Below, piece by piece: positions 22,527 to 32,658 of a stretch of 64,000 nucleotides of DNA. Each line of letters starts with the position of its first letter. The stretch's first letter is position 1. Under the pieces are notes generated by a model that was not told the DNA's origin, searched no databases, and saw only the letters and a program-made list of their open reading frames with translations. The DNA lies in NCBI GenBank assembly GCA_035610835.1, contig CM069447.1:63459060-63523059 (forward strand), in the 5' to 3' direction. The DNA is from Ophiura sarsii (taxonomy: Eukaryota; Echinodermata; Ophiuroidea; Amphilepidida; Ophiuridae). Made by a program: the position numbers and the translations under genes.

Positions 22527-23610
22527 TATATATAAGTTAAACCATTTGGAACAGTAGTTACTTTTTTGATGATTGTAGGCCTATAAACCAGTGGTTCAAA
22601 ATGAAGCTACAATGTAGTTTAAAAGTATAATTAGCTTTCATAAGCTTATAGCCGTGTGTTTTGAACTCGCCACCCTTACCGTTGAATGTCCAGATGTTTA
22701 CATTTTACACCATCTGAGATTCGAATAAGCATATCGCAATAACTATTTGTTCTACCCATAAAAAGTATATATTTTCTGAACAGTAATCTCACAAGGAATC
22801 CAAATATGCTATTGGAATTTAGATAAGACCTAATGGTAACATGTTGTGATTAGGAATGTTCAAAAAAATATCGATTTTTTTTCATATTTTGATTTAAGCT
22901 CAATAATATTTTTATACCAATCCCAATCATAATTTTACTGTGCATATTTAAGTTCCTCATGCAATTACCCATCATAACATAATAGTTGTCAATGGTAAAC
23001 ATGTTGAAATACACTATATTGAGAAATAAATGAGCACAAACGTTTAAATTTCATATTTATTAGAGTTTACAAGTATATTTCTTTGGGTATACACCCTTTC
23101 CTGATTTAAACGGCATTTTTGAATTCCCCTATTTGAGAGCTTTCCAAAAATGTATAATTTTGCTGTCATCGGTTAAATATTTCTTTTGTTATAGTCATGT
23201 ATTTCAAACCGCTGAATTAGGGCACGTTCACTGTGTAGTGAATAGGGGAAAAGCCAAGGACAATGCAATCGATTCGTGATTACAATTGTTACGTAATAGT
23301 TGACACGTTTGTTGAAACAGAAACTTATCGAATATAAAACAATCTATAAAATGAGAGCAAAATCATGTTTGTACCATACAGAGATGAGAAGTTATTGTAC
23401 TTTGAACGTAGAATTGGGAACATTTTCTATATTCCCCATAGAGATTGTACACAACGCCACCGCCACCGCCACCCCCGACTTTCACAACATAATCAATCAT
23501 ATCTCAGCCAAACATTTATAAAAATACCTGATTTATTCATACAATGTAGCTAAATAAATAGGTTTTCGCATGACACCTCAACCATAGCTCTACCACATTT
23601 AGTTGTTGAG

Positions 23611-23889
23611 TTAACCCTAACAGCCCCGTACCCCATGAAATCCCATTTCCCAGCCTGTCGGTTCCACCTGGCGCTGAGGTTTTTGGGTGAAATAATGGCC
23701 CTGGGCTACATAGCTGGGCGAGTACACTCGCCCAGCATAGCTTCCCCCGTGGCTCAGTTGGTAGAGCGTTCGCCTGTCAACCGAGAGGTCGTGGGTTCAA
23801 ACCCCGGGGCGTGGCACCTCTTGTTGTGTGTGCTTTTTTTGCTTGAAAAAAATTTCTTTGGAAAATCCACCGGGAGTGTTTAGGGTTAA
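23611..23889 (+). mobile_element. TTAA MITE carrying a tRNA-like unit
   Basis: TTAACCCTAACAG to GTGTTTAGGGTTAA gives a 10-bp terminal inverted repeat that includes the TTAA. Inside are a 24-nt hairpin at 23713-23736 (GCTGGGCGAGT with its mirror) and a tRNA-like segment. Paralogs: 27678-27969 and, reversed and partial, 50570-50672. Confidence 0.8.
23742..23818 (+). other. tRNA-like sequence with pol III A and B boxes
   Basis: A box TGGCTCAGTTGG at 23750-23761 and B box GGTTCAAACCC at 23794-23804, spaced as in tRNA genes. The D arm pairs as GCTC/GAGC, and the anticodon loop reads CTGTCAA (GTC, Asp-like). Anticodon-stem position 31-39 is C-C, and the acceptor stem does not pair well. I read it as a tRNA-derived promoter module, not a working tRNA gene. 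Confidence 0.6.
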
Positions 23890-24194
23890 TAGAGAGAGAT
23901 GGATGATTCGTCACCAAAAATGCAACGCCACCACCATTTTTGGGTGGCGAGTTCAAAACACATGGCCTTATACTTTTAAACTATAGCTTGGTCATAACTA
24001 TAAAAGCACACGTACCTGACTACCGTTCCAAACTTGCCAGCCCCCTTAAGAATGCAATTAAACAATCATTACGCCTCCATATGTGATGTGTTCTACCGAA
24101 ACCAGACACAATTGGGCTAGATATCAAAATTGAGTTAGTAATTGATTATTAAAGTAGAGATCTTCAGCTTTACAATGGTACTTTCTTTTTTTTA

Positions 24195-24545
24195 ATCAGC
24201 CTTCCCAAAGCGGAGTTAAATCATTTTCAAGTTCGTCTTTCCCCCCCCCCCCCCCCTCTAAAAAAATGGGGTGAAAAAAATGTTAAAAGACCAACGTGGT
24301 GTGCGCGGGGAACTGGTTATGTTGGGGTATATTCAACCAAAATTGTCAAATAGAAGGCCAAATTGTACATGTAATGCATCTACTGTGCAATTTTATTTTG
24401 ACTGCGCGAAATTGTTTGACCTCTACCCCCTCCCCCACTAACGTGAAATTCACGAGTTGGTGACTGCAAAAAAAATTGGGGCAACCTTTTACGAAAATTT
24501 CAGAAATCTTACCCCCCCTGAAAAAAATCCTAGCTACGCCACTGT
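24195..24545. repeat. Degenerate repeat with GGCGTAGCTAGG end
   Basis: Reverse complement of CAGTGGCGTAGCTAGGAT at 24527-24544, preceded by CACGTTAGTGGGGG-type and poly-C text (24240-24256). The same phrases occur at 15310-15420. Left end unclear. Confidence 0.45.
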
Positions 24546-25178
24546 TCTACTATTCTAAAGTTTTGTTGCCGACATTTATATGTCCTATCAATGGGGTGTA
24601 AATTGTCCAAGAATAACAAATCGTAATGAAAATCCATAAATTCTCACTGTAAAAGTCATGTTTTTTTTGGCAAGACCCTAGTACTCTAACAAAACACACC
24701 GGCAACACTTGTGGTGAAAATTGTTCCTGCCATACGTTTCTCTGGGAAAATAAATAAACACTTTATATTATTTCATTTTATTAGTTTTATTTCAAATAAA
24801 TGTATATATTCGTAAAATATTAATATTAGAATGTTTGACTAATAACAAAATACATAATGAATGACAAAATTTAACAAATAATTTAAAGACTCTGACAAAC
24901 ATAAAGGTCTCCAACCCTGTCTGTTTCACAGCAAAGGTTTACCCACAGACCACATGGACTGTGTTTACGTGGGCACTAGTATTACGAGCCCTAATGTACA
25001 CAATCTTTTATTTGTTGAGAGTCTCAAAGTGGCAGAAATACATGTAGTAAATATACAATGAATGATGCAATAGGCATTATCATGACTAATTAGTGTCGTA
25101 TCGTATTAGGTATAAAATCCATGCTGCACTCTTCAGATGTACATAATATTGGCAGAACCTATGACTATCACAACTCAA
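24546..25178. other. Unannotated AT-rich spacer
   Basis: No gene, RNA or repeat recognised. Confidence 0.4.
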
Positions 25179-25530
25179 TTAAAGGTATATTATGTGATCT
25201 TTCCAGGGAACGCCCTCAACAACGAAAAGAAAATTGAAAGAAGATTTTCTTGCAGATCTACATTTCTGATCATAAATCGTACATACATTCCAAGTTACAG
25301 GGCGATACGATTCTTAATTACTTCAAAATCATGATTTTAGAGTGAAAATTTTCACTCTAAATTCACTCTAAAACCATGATTTTGAGGTAATTAGGAATCG
25401 TATCGCTCTGTAACTTGGAATGTATGTATGATTTATGATCAGAAATGTAAATCTGCAAGAAAATCTACTTTCTAAAAAAAATAATGAATAGAGGGCGCTC
25501 TCTGGAAAAGATCACATAATATGCCTTTAA
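25179..25530. mobile_element. TTAA MITE, family B, inverted
   Basis: TTAAAGGTATATTATGTGATC to GATCACATAATATGCCTTTAA. Central palindrome TAGAGTGAAAATTTTCACTCTA at 25339-25360. The arm order is reversed relative to 17665. Confidence 0.85.
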
Positions 25531-25631
25531 ATCCATGCGAGGATTGTGAAAATGATACAGGCCGAGTTAGTGAAATGGAGAACAAAAAGTTGCTAAGCAC
25601 AGGAACTGACTGACAACTGTGCTGTTTTGTT

Positions 25632-25695
25632 TTGCAAACTGTGCTAATTTTACAAACTGTGCTTATTTTGCAAATTGTGCTTATTTTGCACACAG
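25632..25695. repeat. Short tandem repeat, about 18-19 bp
   Basis: CAAACTGTGCTTATTTTG-type units repeat about three and a half times. The small ORFs here come from this repeat. Confidence 0.7.
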
Positions 25696-25885
25696 TTTAT
25701 TTCTTTATTGACATTTTTGATTTGTGTGTGAAATATTTGAACAATTTTGAATATTTGCCAACATTTCCTGATTTTTTTTTGAAAAACGAACACAAAAACC
25801 CCCGACTGAGAGGTTCTTATGTCCGTAGAACAGGGTTTTTTCTGTCGCTTTAATGTTGATTATTTTCAATACCTTATCATGCTTA

Positions 25886-26111
25886 GGCCAAATTAAATTA
25901 ATTGTTTGTCTCAAAGCTTCCGCGCGCGTTAGTTTATTGGTGCGCATTAGATTTTTTTTCTTCATTTTTTGTACAAAAGTTCACTTTTACAAGGATTTCA
26001 ATATTTTATATTTTAAAAATTTAAAAAAAAAAAATGAAAAAACCCCCGCATTCCGCATTAGTTTTACAACAGGAGAGGAGCTTTGAGACAAACAATTAAT
26101 TTAATTTGGCC
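25886..26111. mobile_element. Harbinger-like MITE, family J2
   Basis: GGCCAAATTAAATTAATTG and TTTGTCTCAAAGC at the left are exactly mirrored at the right. The element is flanked by TTA. The flanks also share TATCATGCTT (25875-25884 and 26113-26122). The interior is A/T runs plus GCGCGCG. Confidence 0.75.
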
Positions 26112-26155
26112 TTATCATGCTTATGACAAGAAGTTAATGCCCTGAGCTGTGAATA

Positions 26156-27116
26156 CAGGGTGTCTCAAAAAAATTGTGATGCTCCATTAGGTGATCCTAA
26201 CTTCCTAAATACAAATTAGAATAGAACAACCGAAACAACAAAATAAAGGGCAAATTAGTTTGCTATAATTTGAAGAAACCCGCATTGGATTTGGTTAAGT
26301 AATTATGAAGAAATGAGCGATTACGGAAAATAAGTCGAAGAACACTTCCATCCAAGTTTGTGAATTCGTGAACTATACAGATTTTCTGGAGTAATTCTGT
26401 TATACCCTTCACAGAGGTAATCATAGTGCATGATTTTTAAGAACGACGCATACTACCAATGTTGGTGTGTAGGGTATAACAGAATTATGCCGATTTTCTT
26501 TTGCGCAGCGGGTGGCCAATCATTCTCTTTTCAAATAGCCAGCACTGTTTTAAGGTTGGTGACTGCGTACGGACTATTCTAAGGTTCTTGTTTGAAATCG
26601 CTGACTTTGTTTTGGTACCAAGGGATTGCCCCGAGGGGGCGGCGATAACTTTCATTTTTGGGGAGGATAAACTAGATTTACAAAGCTTTATACAGACAAC
26701 AACAATTCCATGGTTCAATGCACACATTAAGGTCAAATGGCTGTTTCAAAACATGCACAATTCTTTTTGATTCACCCTGTATTATGTTGAACTTGGTTAA
26801 CAACTGGCATATTATTATTTAGAATAAAAGAAAAGAGAACAAGAACAAATGCAAATGAATGTTATCTTTGACAGAGAAGTACTCATTAATTGTTTGTCTT
26901 TGTTGTCTGAATCACTTATTATGAGCAAACTTGGATGAAAGTGTTCTTCAACTATTATTACCTAATCGCTCATTTCTTCGTAATTACTGAACCGAATCAA
27001 ACACGGTTTTCTTCAAATTATAGCCAACTAATTTGCCTTTATTTTGCCGTTTCAGTACAAAATGTAGGAAGTTACGATCACCTAATGGAGAGTCACATTT
27101 TCATCGAGACACCCTG
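26156..27116. mobile_element. Tc1/mariner-like non-autonomous element, 961 bp
   Basis: CAGGGTGTCTCAAAAAAATTG with CATTAGGTGATC at the left and GATCACCTAATG with GAGACACCCTG at the right. TA duplications are at 26154-26155 and 27117-27118. Inverted similarity continues inward (AAATTAGTTTGCTATAATTTG and its mirror). A half terminus, TTGATTCACCCTGTATTA, occurs at about 26768. The 83-89 residue ORFs inside show no transposase motif. Confidence 0.85.
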
Positions 27117-27284
27117 TATAATCTGGTAACAACTCTTCAGCTATAACCCCTTGAGAACTATGAGACATTATAAGGGGCACTTGGCGCTAAACAGCAAACT
27201 GTGCTACGGCCGGTCAAAGTTGGAATATATCGTGAAAAATGGTCTGAAGGTAGATTTTGTTTTCTTCATCAGATTACCTTTCCT

Positions 27285-27681
27285 TACAGGTATATTAAAT
27301 AAATGTGATCTTTCCAGGGAACGCCCTCAACATAAAAAAAAAAAATTGAAAGCAGATTTTCTTGCAGATTTACATTTCTGATCATAAATCGTACATACAT
27401 TCCAAGTTACAGGGCGATACGATTCTTAATTACTTCAAAATCATGGTTTTAGAGTGAAAATAAACTGTCGGGAAACACGACAGTTTATATTTTCACTCTA
27501 AATTCACTCCAAAACCATGATTTTGAGGTAATTAGGAATCGTATCGCTCTGTAACTTAGAACGTATATGTACGATTTATGATCAGAAATGTAAATCTGCA
27601 AGAAAATCTACTTTCTAAAATCTAAAAAAAAATCATAAATAGAGGGCGCTCTCTGAAAAAGATCACATAATATGCCTTTAA
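27285..27681. mobile_element. TTAA MITE, family B
   Basis: Left end AGGTATATTAAATAAATGTGA (TTAA decayed to TTAC) and right end GATCACATAATATGCCTTTAA. Its right TTAA (27678-27681) is also the left TTAA of the next element. Confidence 0.8.
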
Positions 27682-27969
27682 CCCTAACCACCCTACATTA
27701 GTACCACAAATGGCCACGGTACCAGTGCAGTCCGTCTGTGTAAGCTGGCGTGGCACTTTTTCGATGAAATAATGGCCCCAGGCTACATAGTTGGTCGAGT
27801 ATACTAGAGCCCAACTATGGTTTCCCCCCGTGGCGCACTGGTAGAGCGTTCGTCTCGCAACCGAGAGGTTGTGGGTTCACGCCCCGAGGGCGTGGCGACT
27901 CTTTTTGTCCGCACTCTTTGACATTGAAAAACATTTCATTGGAAAATGTTGGTAGGAGGTTTCGGTTAA
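27678..27969 (+). mobile_element. TTAA MITE with tRNA-like unit, second copy
   Basis: TTAACCCTAACCACC to TTTCGGTTAA. Same layout as 23611-23889: GGCCCCAGGCTACATAG, a GGTCGAGT...GAGCCC hairpin remnant, A box TGGCGCACTGG at 27831 and B box GGTTCACGCCC at 27874. Anticodon-loop position reads CTCGCAA, different from copy 1. Confidence 0.75.
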
Positions 27970-28293
27970 TGGCTTTAAAATCATCACAAATAATTTTAAT
28001 ATATATATTATACTGACTGATCAGAAAATGATTAATTTTACATTTTTCTAACACCTTCCATATTGGCATGAATCAGGTTTGTCAACTTTAAAGCCGGTTT
28101 TCCCTCTATGTATTATTTCCCGAAGCTGTTAGATGAGCCGATGCTAAAAAAGCTTTAACGTTTGAACGGAATGTCCGATTTGGATAAATAATGCATTAAA
28201 ATAAATTTTAGATAACTGGCTTTAATAATACACACAAATCTCAATTTCGATTTCTGGAGCAAAGTGTCCACTTTTGATGTGACATGTCACGTA

Positions 28294-28728
28294 TGTGACC
28301 CAACATGAGTAAATGAAGTGGAATGCCGCAGTAGCTAATCTGATTTAAGAGCACAAATGTGGGACAAGGTCAAAAATAAGTCAAATTTATAACAGTCTTT
28401 TTCTGATCTTCGATACATCTTTGTATCTAACCAAACACTCAAATTCATGAAAATAAAGAAGTAAACTACATTTTGAGCTATTTTATTTTCATTTACTCCA
28501 TTGATTTGTTAACAAAACCAAAACTTTGATTGCCCATAACTTGACAATTTGTATTTGATGTTTTGAGACAAAGTGATTTTCAATCATCTGTAACTTTTGT
28601 TTGGAATGTGATATGACATTGACTTTGGTACCACAATGGCCCTTATAACATATGCATATTATCTTGATATCAATAACTCAATATTCATATTTCACTCATT
28701 GTGCCTCATTTACTCGCGTTGGGTCACA
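28294..28728. mobile_element. TA-flanked MITE, family K, empty-site copy
   Basis: TGTGACCCAACATGAGTAAA and TTTACTCGCGTTGGGTCACA are inverted and flanked by TA. It contains the unoccupied site GATTTAAGAGCACAAATG at about 28352 that is filled in the paralog at 57894. Confidence 0.8.
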
Positions 28729-28732
28729 TATA

Positions 28733-28813
28733 CCTACCGATTGGTCAGAAAGATAGACACATCAGAGACATAGAATAATTGTACCCCTGATGAAGATAGA
28801 GTGAAATATCTAA
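28733..28813. repeat. Family L fragment
   Basis: ACCTACCGATTGGTCAGAAAG and CACATCAGAGACATAGAATAAT match the inner part of the 16286-16500 element in reverse orientation. No TTAA end remains on either side. Confidence 0.5.
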
Positions 28814-28816
28814 TAA

Positions 28817-29211
28817 GGCCTAAAAAAAAGAAGGTTTGATTGGCGTAACATGACCAAAACAAATAGGGTAGGTCGGTCGGGATTTTTTTTTTAATATTAT
28901 TTTTTTAATTTTTAAATCACCTACTTTTGAACACATCGTTGAACACAACGATACATTTTTGCCCGGCAATTAAATACACTAGAGCTATGTGTAGACATTG
29001 CACAGTACTGTTGTGTTCAACAATATATCATTTCAATGGGGACTTAAAATAGCCGAAAATGAAAGCAAACAGTCAAAAACTTTAATACTTTGTTCAATTT
29101 TTATAAATATTTATATTTTTCCCCCTTCAAAATAATAAAAAATATTCAGGGTCGGCGATGTATTTAGGGTCGGTCGGGTTACGCCAATCAAACCTTTTTT
29201 TTTTATAGGCC
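28817..29211. mobile_element. Harbinger-like MITE, family J1
   Basis: GGCCTAAAAAAAAGAAGG then TTTGATTGGCGTAAC at the left; mirrored at the right through GTTACGCCAATCAAACC and TAGGCC. TAA on both sides. Internal GTAGGTCGGTCGGG and GGTCGGTCGGG frame an A/T-run core. Confidence 0.8.
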
Positions 29212-29324
29212 TAAGCAGTATTTTAATTGGTGTATTCAAATGAGTATATTGTGCAATTAACCATTCATATTGTTATAGGCAGGTAGTGATCAGGGGTCAT
29301 CTTCATATGGCCCTTTAGCATGTA

Positions 29325-30749
29325 TTAAGGGGGGACTTAAGGAAGTTTTTTGTTGAAGTTTGTTGGTGCTGTAATTATTGAACCATGACTCAAATGTATA
29401 TAAAAGTATACCTTTTTGGAAAGGAAATGGATCAGAGAATCCAAATTTGGCATTAATTTTGACCAAAAATGATGATTTTTTGAGAAAATCACAAAAAAAA
29501 ATGTTTTGACCCATTTTTGATCCATTTTTTTTTAACAAAGCTAACAAACATAATTTTGAGTTAAAAATGCCCAAATCACTTGATGATGATGTTAACCCTT
29601 TGAACCCGACGAGCCGCTAGACCGGCTTACGCATATGTGTACCGTATACCCGGTGAGACGGTGTAACGGCTTACAGGTATGTATGCAATCAACCATATGA
29701 GACGGAGGCTCAGTGTAGGATGTCCAAAGTGGTTGATTACATAGATAAGACTACTGCGCATCTAAAAATTGCCGGGTCAAAGTTCAGAGGCTTGTTGTTT
29801 TCAATTGACGAGTGATTCTATCAGCGCATTTTGCTTGCTGTTTTTTCGTGTCTTTTCGCATCAAAATTATATTGAAATGTGGCGTGTTTTGGACATGATG
29901 GACGATAGTGATACTGCTTAGGATTTGTTTAGATGATAGTTCTGGCATTTCAGATAATTTTGAGACCCGGGCATTGAATGGGAATTGATGGAAGTCATAA
30001 GCTTTTCATGTATTTGTGGTAATGTATCAGTATCAGTATCAGTATCAGTATCGGTGTACGGGTGGGTTTTGGGGTCCAAAATATCGCCATTTTTATTTAT
30101 TTTTGTCCTGAAAGCACAATCCAAGTAAACTGTTATTGTTTTTATATGATTGTATAATATTACAGATGATTCGGAACAAGTTTAGTATTGTTTTATCCAT
30201 TTCCTGCAAAAATCAATATTTTGTGCGTTACCCCCGGAATGGCCAGGGTCAGCGGTACACATTGCCTGGCGCGGTCAGGGTTCAAAGGGTTAAGACACTA
30301 CTGGAGGGACGAATTTTTTTTTTTAAAATCTAATCCAATATTTTTTGAAATTTTGACAAAAAAGTGTAAAAAAAAATTAAAAATCCATTTTTTCACGTTT
30401 TTTGGCACTTTTTGGTCAAAATTTTCAAAAATATTAGATTAGGTTTAAAAAAAAAAAAATCGTCCCTTCATTAGTGTCTTAACATCATTATAAAGTGATT
30501 TGGCCATTTTTTACTCACAATTATTTTTTGTTAGCTTTGTTCAAAAAAATTTGGGTCAAAAAAGTGAATTTTGTGATTTTCTCAAAAAATCTACTTTTTT
30601 GGTCAAAATTGACGCCAAATTTGGATTCTCAGATCCATTCCCTTTCCAAAAATGTATACTTTTATATACATTTGATTAATAGTTCAATAATTACAGCACT
30701 CACAAAATTCAAAAAATCAAATCAAAAACTTCCTTAAGTCCCCCCTTAA
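29325..30749. mobile_element. TTAA MITE, family C, split by a family D insertion
   Basis: TTAAGGGGGGACTTAAGGAAG to CTTCCTTAAGTCCCCCCTTAA. The long inverted arms contain TATAAAAGTATAC, GATTTTCTCAAAAAATC-like and TTTTGGTCAAAATT blocks. Family D sits at the TTAA near the middle. Intact relative: 57945-58669. Confidence 0.85.
29592..30293. mobile_element. TTAA MITE, family D, 694 bp
   Basis: TTAACCCTTTGAACCC to GGGTTCAAAGGGTTAA, a 12-bp perfect inverted end outside which TTAA is duplicated. The CCCTTTG start is like piggyBac family ends. A GTATCA hexamer microsatellite lies at about 30028-30055. No transposase. Confidence 0.85.
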
Positions 30750-30810
30750 GTAATACTTCTTATGTATAATATTGGACAGTCTGCTTTAAACATGTTCAAG
30801 GGCCAAAATC

Positions 30811-31010
30811 AGCCGCGTAGCCAGCCCAGCCACTCCGAGGGGGCAAGATCCCCATAGATCCCCATAACGGTCCCTATTTCAAAGAAACCAGGTCAAAAAA
30901 CGGCTGATTTAACATGATTTTCCGCCCTTTTCGTCCCCATTTTGCCAATTTTTTCCCCTCCGGGGGGGCAGTTCGCCCCACCCGCCCCCCCACTCGCTAC
31001 GCTACTGGCC
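30811..31010. repeat. MITE-like repeat with GCGTAGC ends
   Basis: GGCCAAAATCAGCCGCGTAGCC at the left and GCTACGCTACTGGCC at the right are loosely inverted, with GGGGGCA and CCGCCCCCCC inside. Related phrases occur at 15310 and 24530. Confidence 0.5.
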
Positions 31011-31092
31011 AAAATACATCACTCAAAACCTTGTACATCTTAGTGCTTTTGCCCCCTGAACATGTCTAAAACAACACTTCCTATAGTTTTAC

Positions 31093-31476
31093 TTAAAGGC
31101 ATATTATGTGATCTTTTCCAGAGAGCGCCCTCTATTCATGATTTTTTTTAAAAAAGTAGATTTTCTTGCATATTTACATTTCTGATCATAAATCGTACAT
31201 ACATTCCAAGTTACAGAGCGATACGATTCCTAATTACCTCAACATCATGGTTTTAGAGTGAATTTAGAGTGAAAATATAAACTGTTCTGTATCCCGACAC
31301 TTTATTTTCACTCTAAAACCATGATTTTGAAGTAATTAAGAATCGTATCGCCCTGTAACTTGGAATGTATGTACGATTTATGATCAGAAATGTAAATATG
31401 CAAGAAAATCTGCTTTCAATTATTTTTTTTTGATGTTGAGGGCGTTCCCTGGAAAGATCACACAATATACCTTTAA
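31093..31476. mobile_element. TTAA MITE, family B
   Basis: TTAAAGGCATATTATGTGATC to GATCACACAATATACCTTTAA, same arm arrangement as 17665. The two arms meet at a GTTCTGTATCCCGACAC core. Confidence 0.85.
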
Positions 31477-31652
31477 TACATGCTAAAAGGCTGGAAAAAC
31501 AAACAAGGTTTAGACAGAACCGCGACGGCATATTTAGGTGGCAAAATCAGTTTGATTGGGCTTATTAAATATAGCATGGCAACACTGATAGCATGGCAAC
31601 ACTATACTAATCAAATCCATTGATAGCACCGATACAAAAATATATTTTAGAT

Positions 31653-31866
31653 TTTCAAATTTCCAGTTTGTATGATTGTTCGAAGACCAATAGGAACTAT
31701 TCTAATTTTTTTCTAGCTATTTAACATGATTATGCAAATTATGCAAATAATTGATTAAATATTTCAAATGTTCAAATTTCCAGTTTGTATGATTATTCGA
31801 AGACAATAGAAACTATTCTAATTTTTTTCTAGCTATTTAAACATGATTATGCAAATAATTGATTAA
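31653..31866. repeat. About 110-118-bp tandem repeat, target of the large TAA element
   Basis: TTCAAATTTCCAGTTTGTATG starts units at 31653 and 31771. A third unit resumes at 38423 after the 6.5-kb insertion and runs to about 38516. The first unit keeps the uninterrupted GATTAAATATTTC site at 31754-31766. Confidence 0.8.
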
Positions 31867-32126
31867 GGCATGATGTCATAACTGAGTGAAACGATATAAA
31901 CGAAGCAAATCTAGATATATCTGGTTATAATCGCGATTGGGTTTCAGCGGGTTATTATCGTGGAAAATCGTTTCAGCAACGTTCGTTGGACTTCATTGTT
32001 ATTCTAATAGAACTTAATCGCACTTTAATGAGTTGTAAATTTCAATAGTCGATTTAATCTCGTTACTAACGCGATGTTTTGAAAGTGCCAATGGCTTTTC
32101 ATCTATTGTTATATGGGTGTTTATAT

Positions 32127-32658
32127 AACAAAGACCTAAGACCTAAGACCAAAGACCTAAGACCTAAGACCTAGAAAACGAAGACCTAAGACCCTAGGGT
32201 GTGTATAAAACAAAGACCCAGAAAACGAAGACCTAAGACCCTAGGGTGTGTATAAAACAAAGACCCAGAAAACGAAGACCTAAGACCCTAGGGTGTGTAT
32301 AAAACAAAGACCCAGAAAACGAAGACCTAAGACCCTAGGGTGTGTATAAAACAAAGACCCAGAAAACGAAGACCTAAGACCCTAGGGTGTGTATAAAACA
32401 AAGACCCAGAAAACGAAGACCTAAGACCCTAGGGTGTGTATAAAACAAAGACCCAGAAAACGAAGACCTAAGACCCTAGGGTGTGTATAAAACAAAGACC
32501 CAGAAAACGAAGACCTAAGACCCTAGGGTGTGTATAAAACAAAGACCTAAGACCCTAGGGTGTGTATAAAACAAAGACCCAGAAAACGAAGACCTAAGAC
32601 CCTAGGGTGTGTATAAAACAAAGACCTAAGACCCTAGGGTGTGTATAAAACAAAGACC
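32127..32658. repeat. 47-bp minisatellite with CCCTAGGG
   Basis: CCCTAGGGTGTGTATAAAAC followed by AAAGACCCAGAAAACGAAGA repeats at exactly 47-bp steps from 32192 to 32521. Shorter 32-bp units lacking CCCAGAAAACGAAG are interspersed at the end. The left edge is a simple AGACCTA repeat. Confidence 0.9.

Larger units (their letters stand above)
22608..23990. mobile_element. About 1.4-kb element with inverted ends, hosting a tRNA-MITE
   Basis: AGTTTAAAAGTATAATTAGC and GTGTGTTTTGAACTCGCCACCC near 22615-22672 are mirrored by GGGTGGCGAGTTCAAAACAC and CTTATACTTTTAAACT near 23942-23985. No transposase ORF. The TTAA element at 23611-23889 is nested near its right end. Exact ends not fixed. Confidence 0.55.

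Noticed and set aside
23742..23818. Functional tRNA-Asp gene
   Set aside because: Poor acceptor stem, a mismatch in the anticodon stem, location inside a repeated element, and a different anticodon in the paralog.
23611..23889. CCCTAA/TTAGGG as telomeric sequence
   Set aside because: Only a single terminal CCCTAA on each side of a defined element; no tandem hexamer array.
25875..26122. 10-bp target duplication TATCATGCTT indicating a Mutator-type element
   Set aside because: Other members of the family have only TTA or TAA. The longer match is best read as a pre-existing short direct repeat at this one site.
30028..30055. GTATCA hexamer repeat as a regulatory array
   Set aside because: A simple four-unit microsatellite within family D; nothing further supports function.
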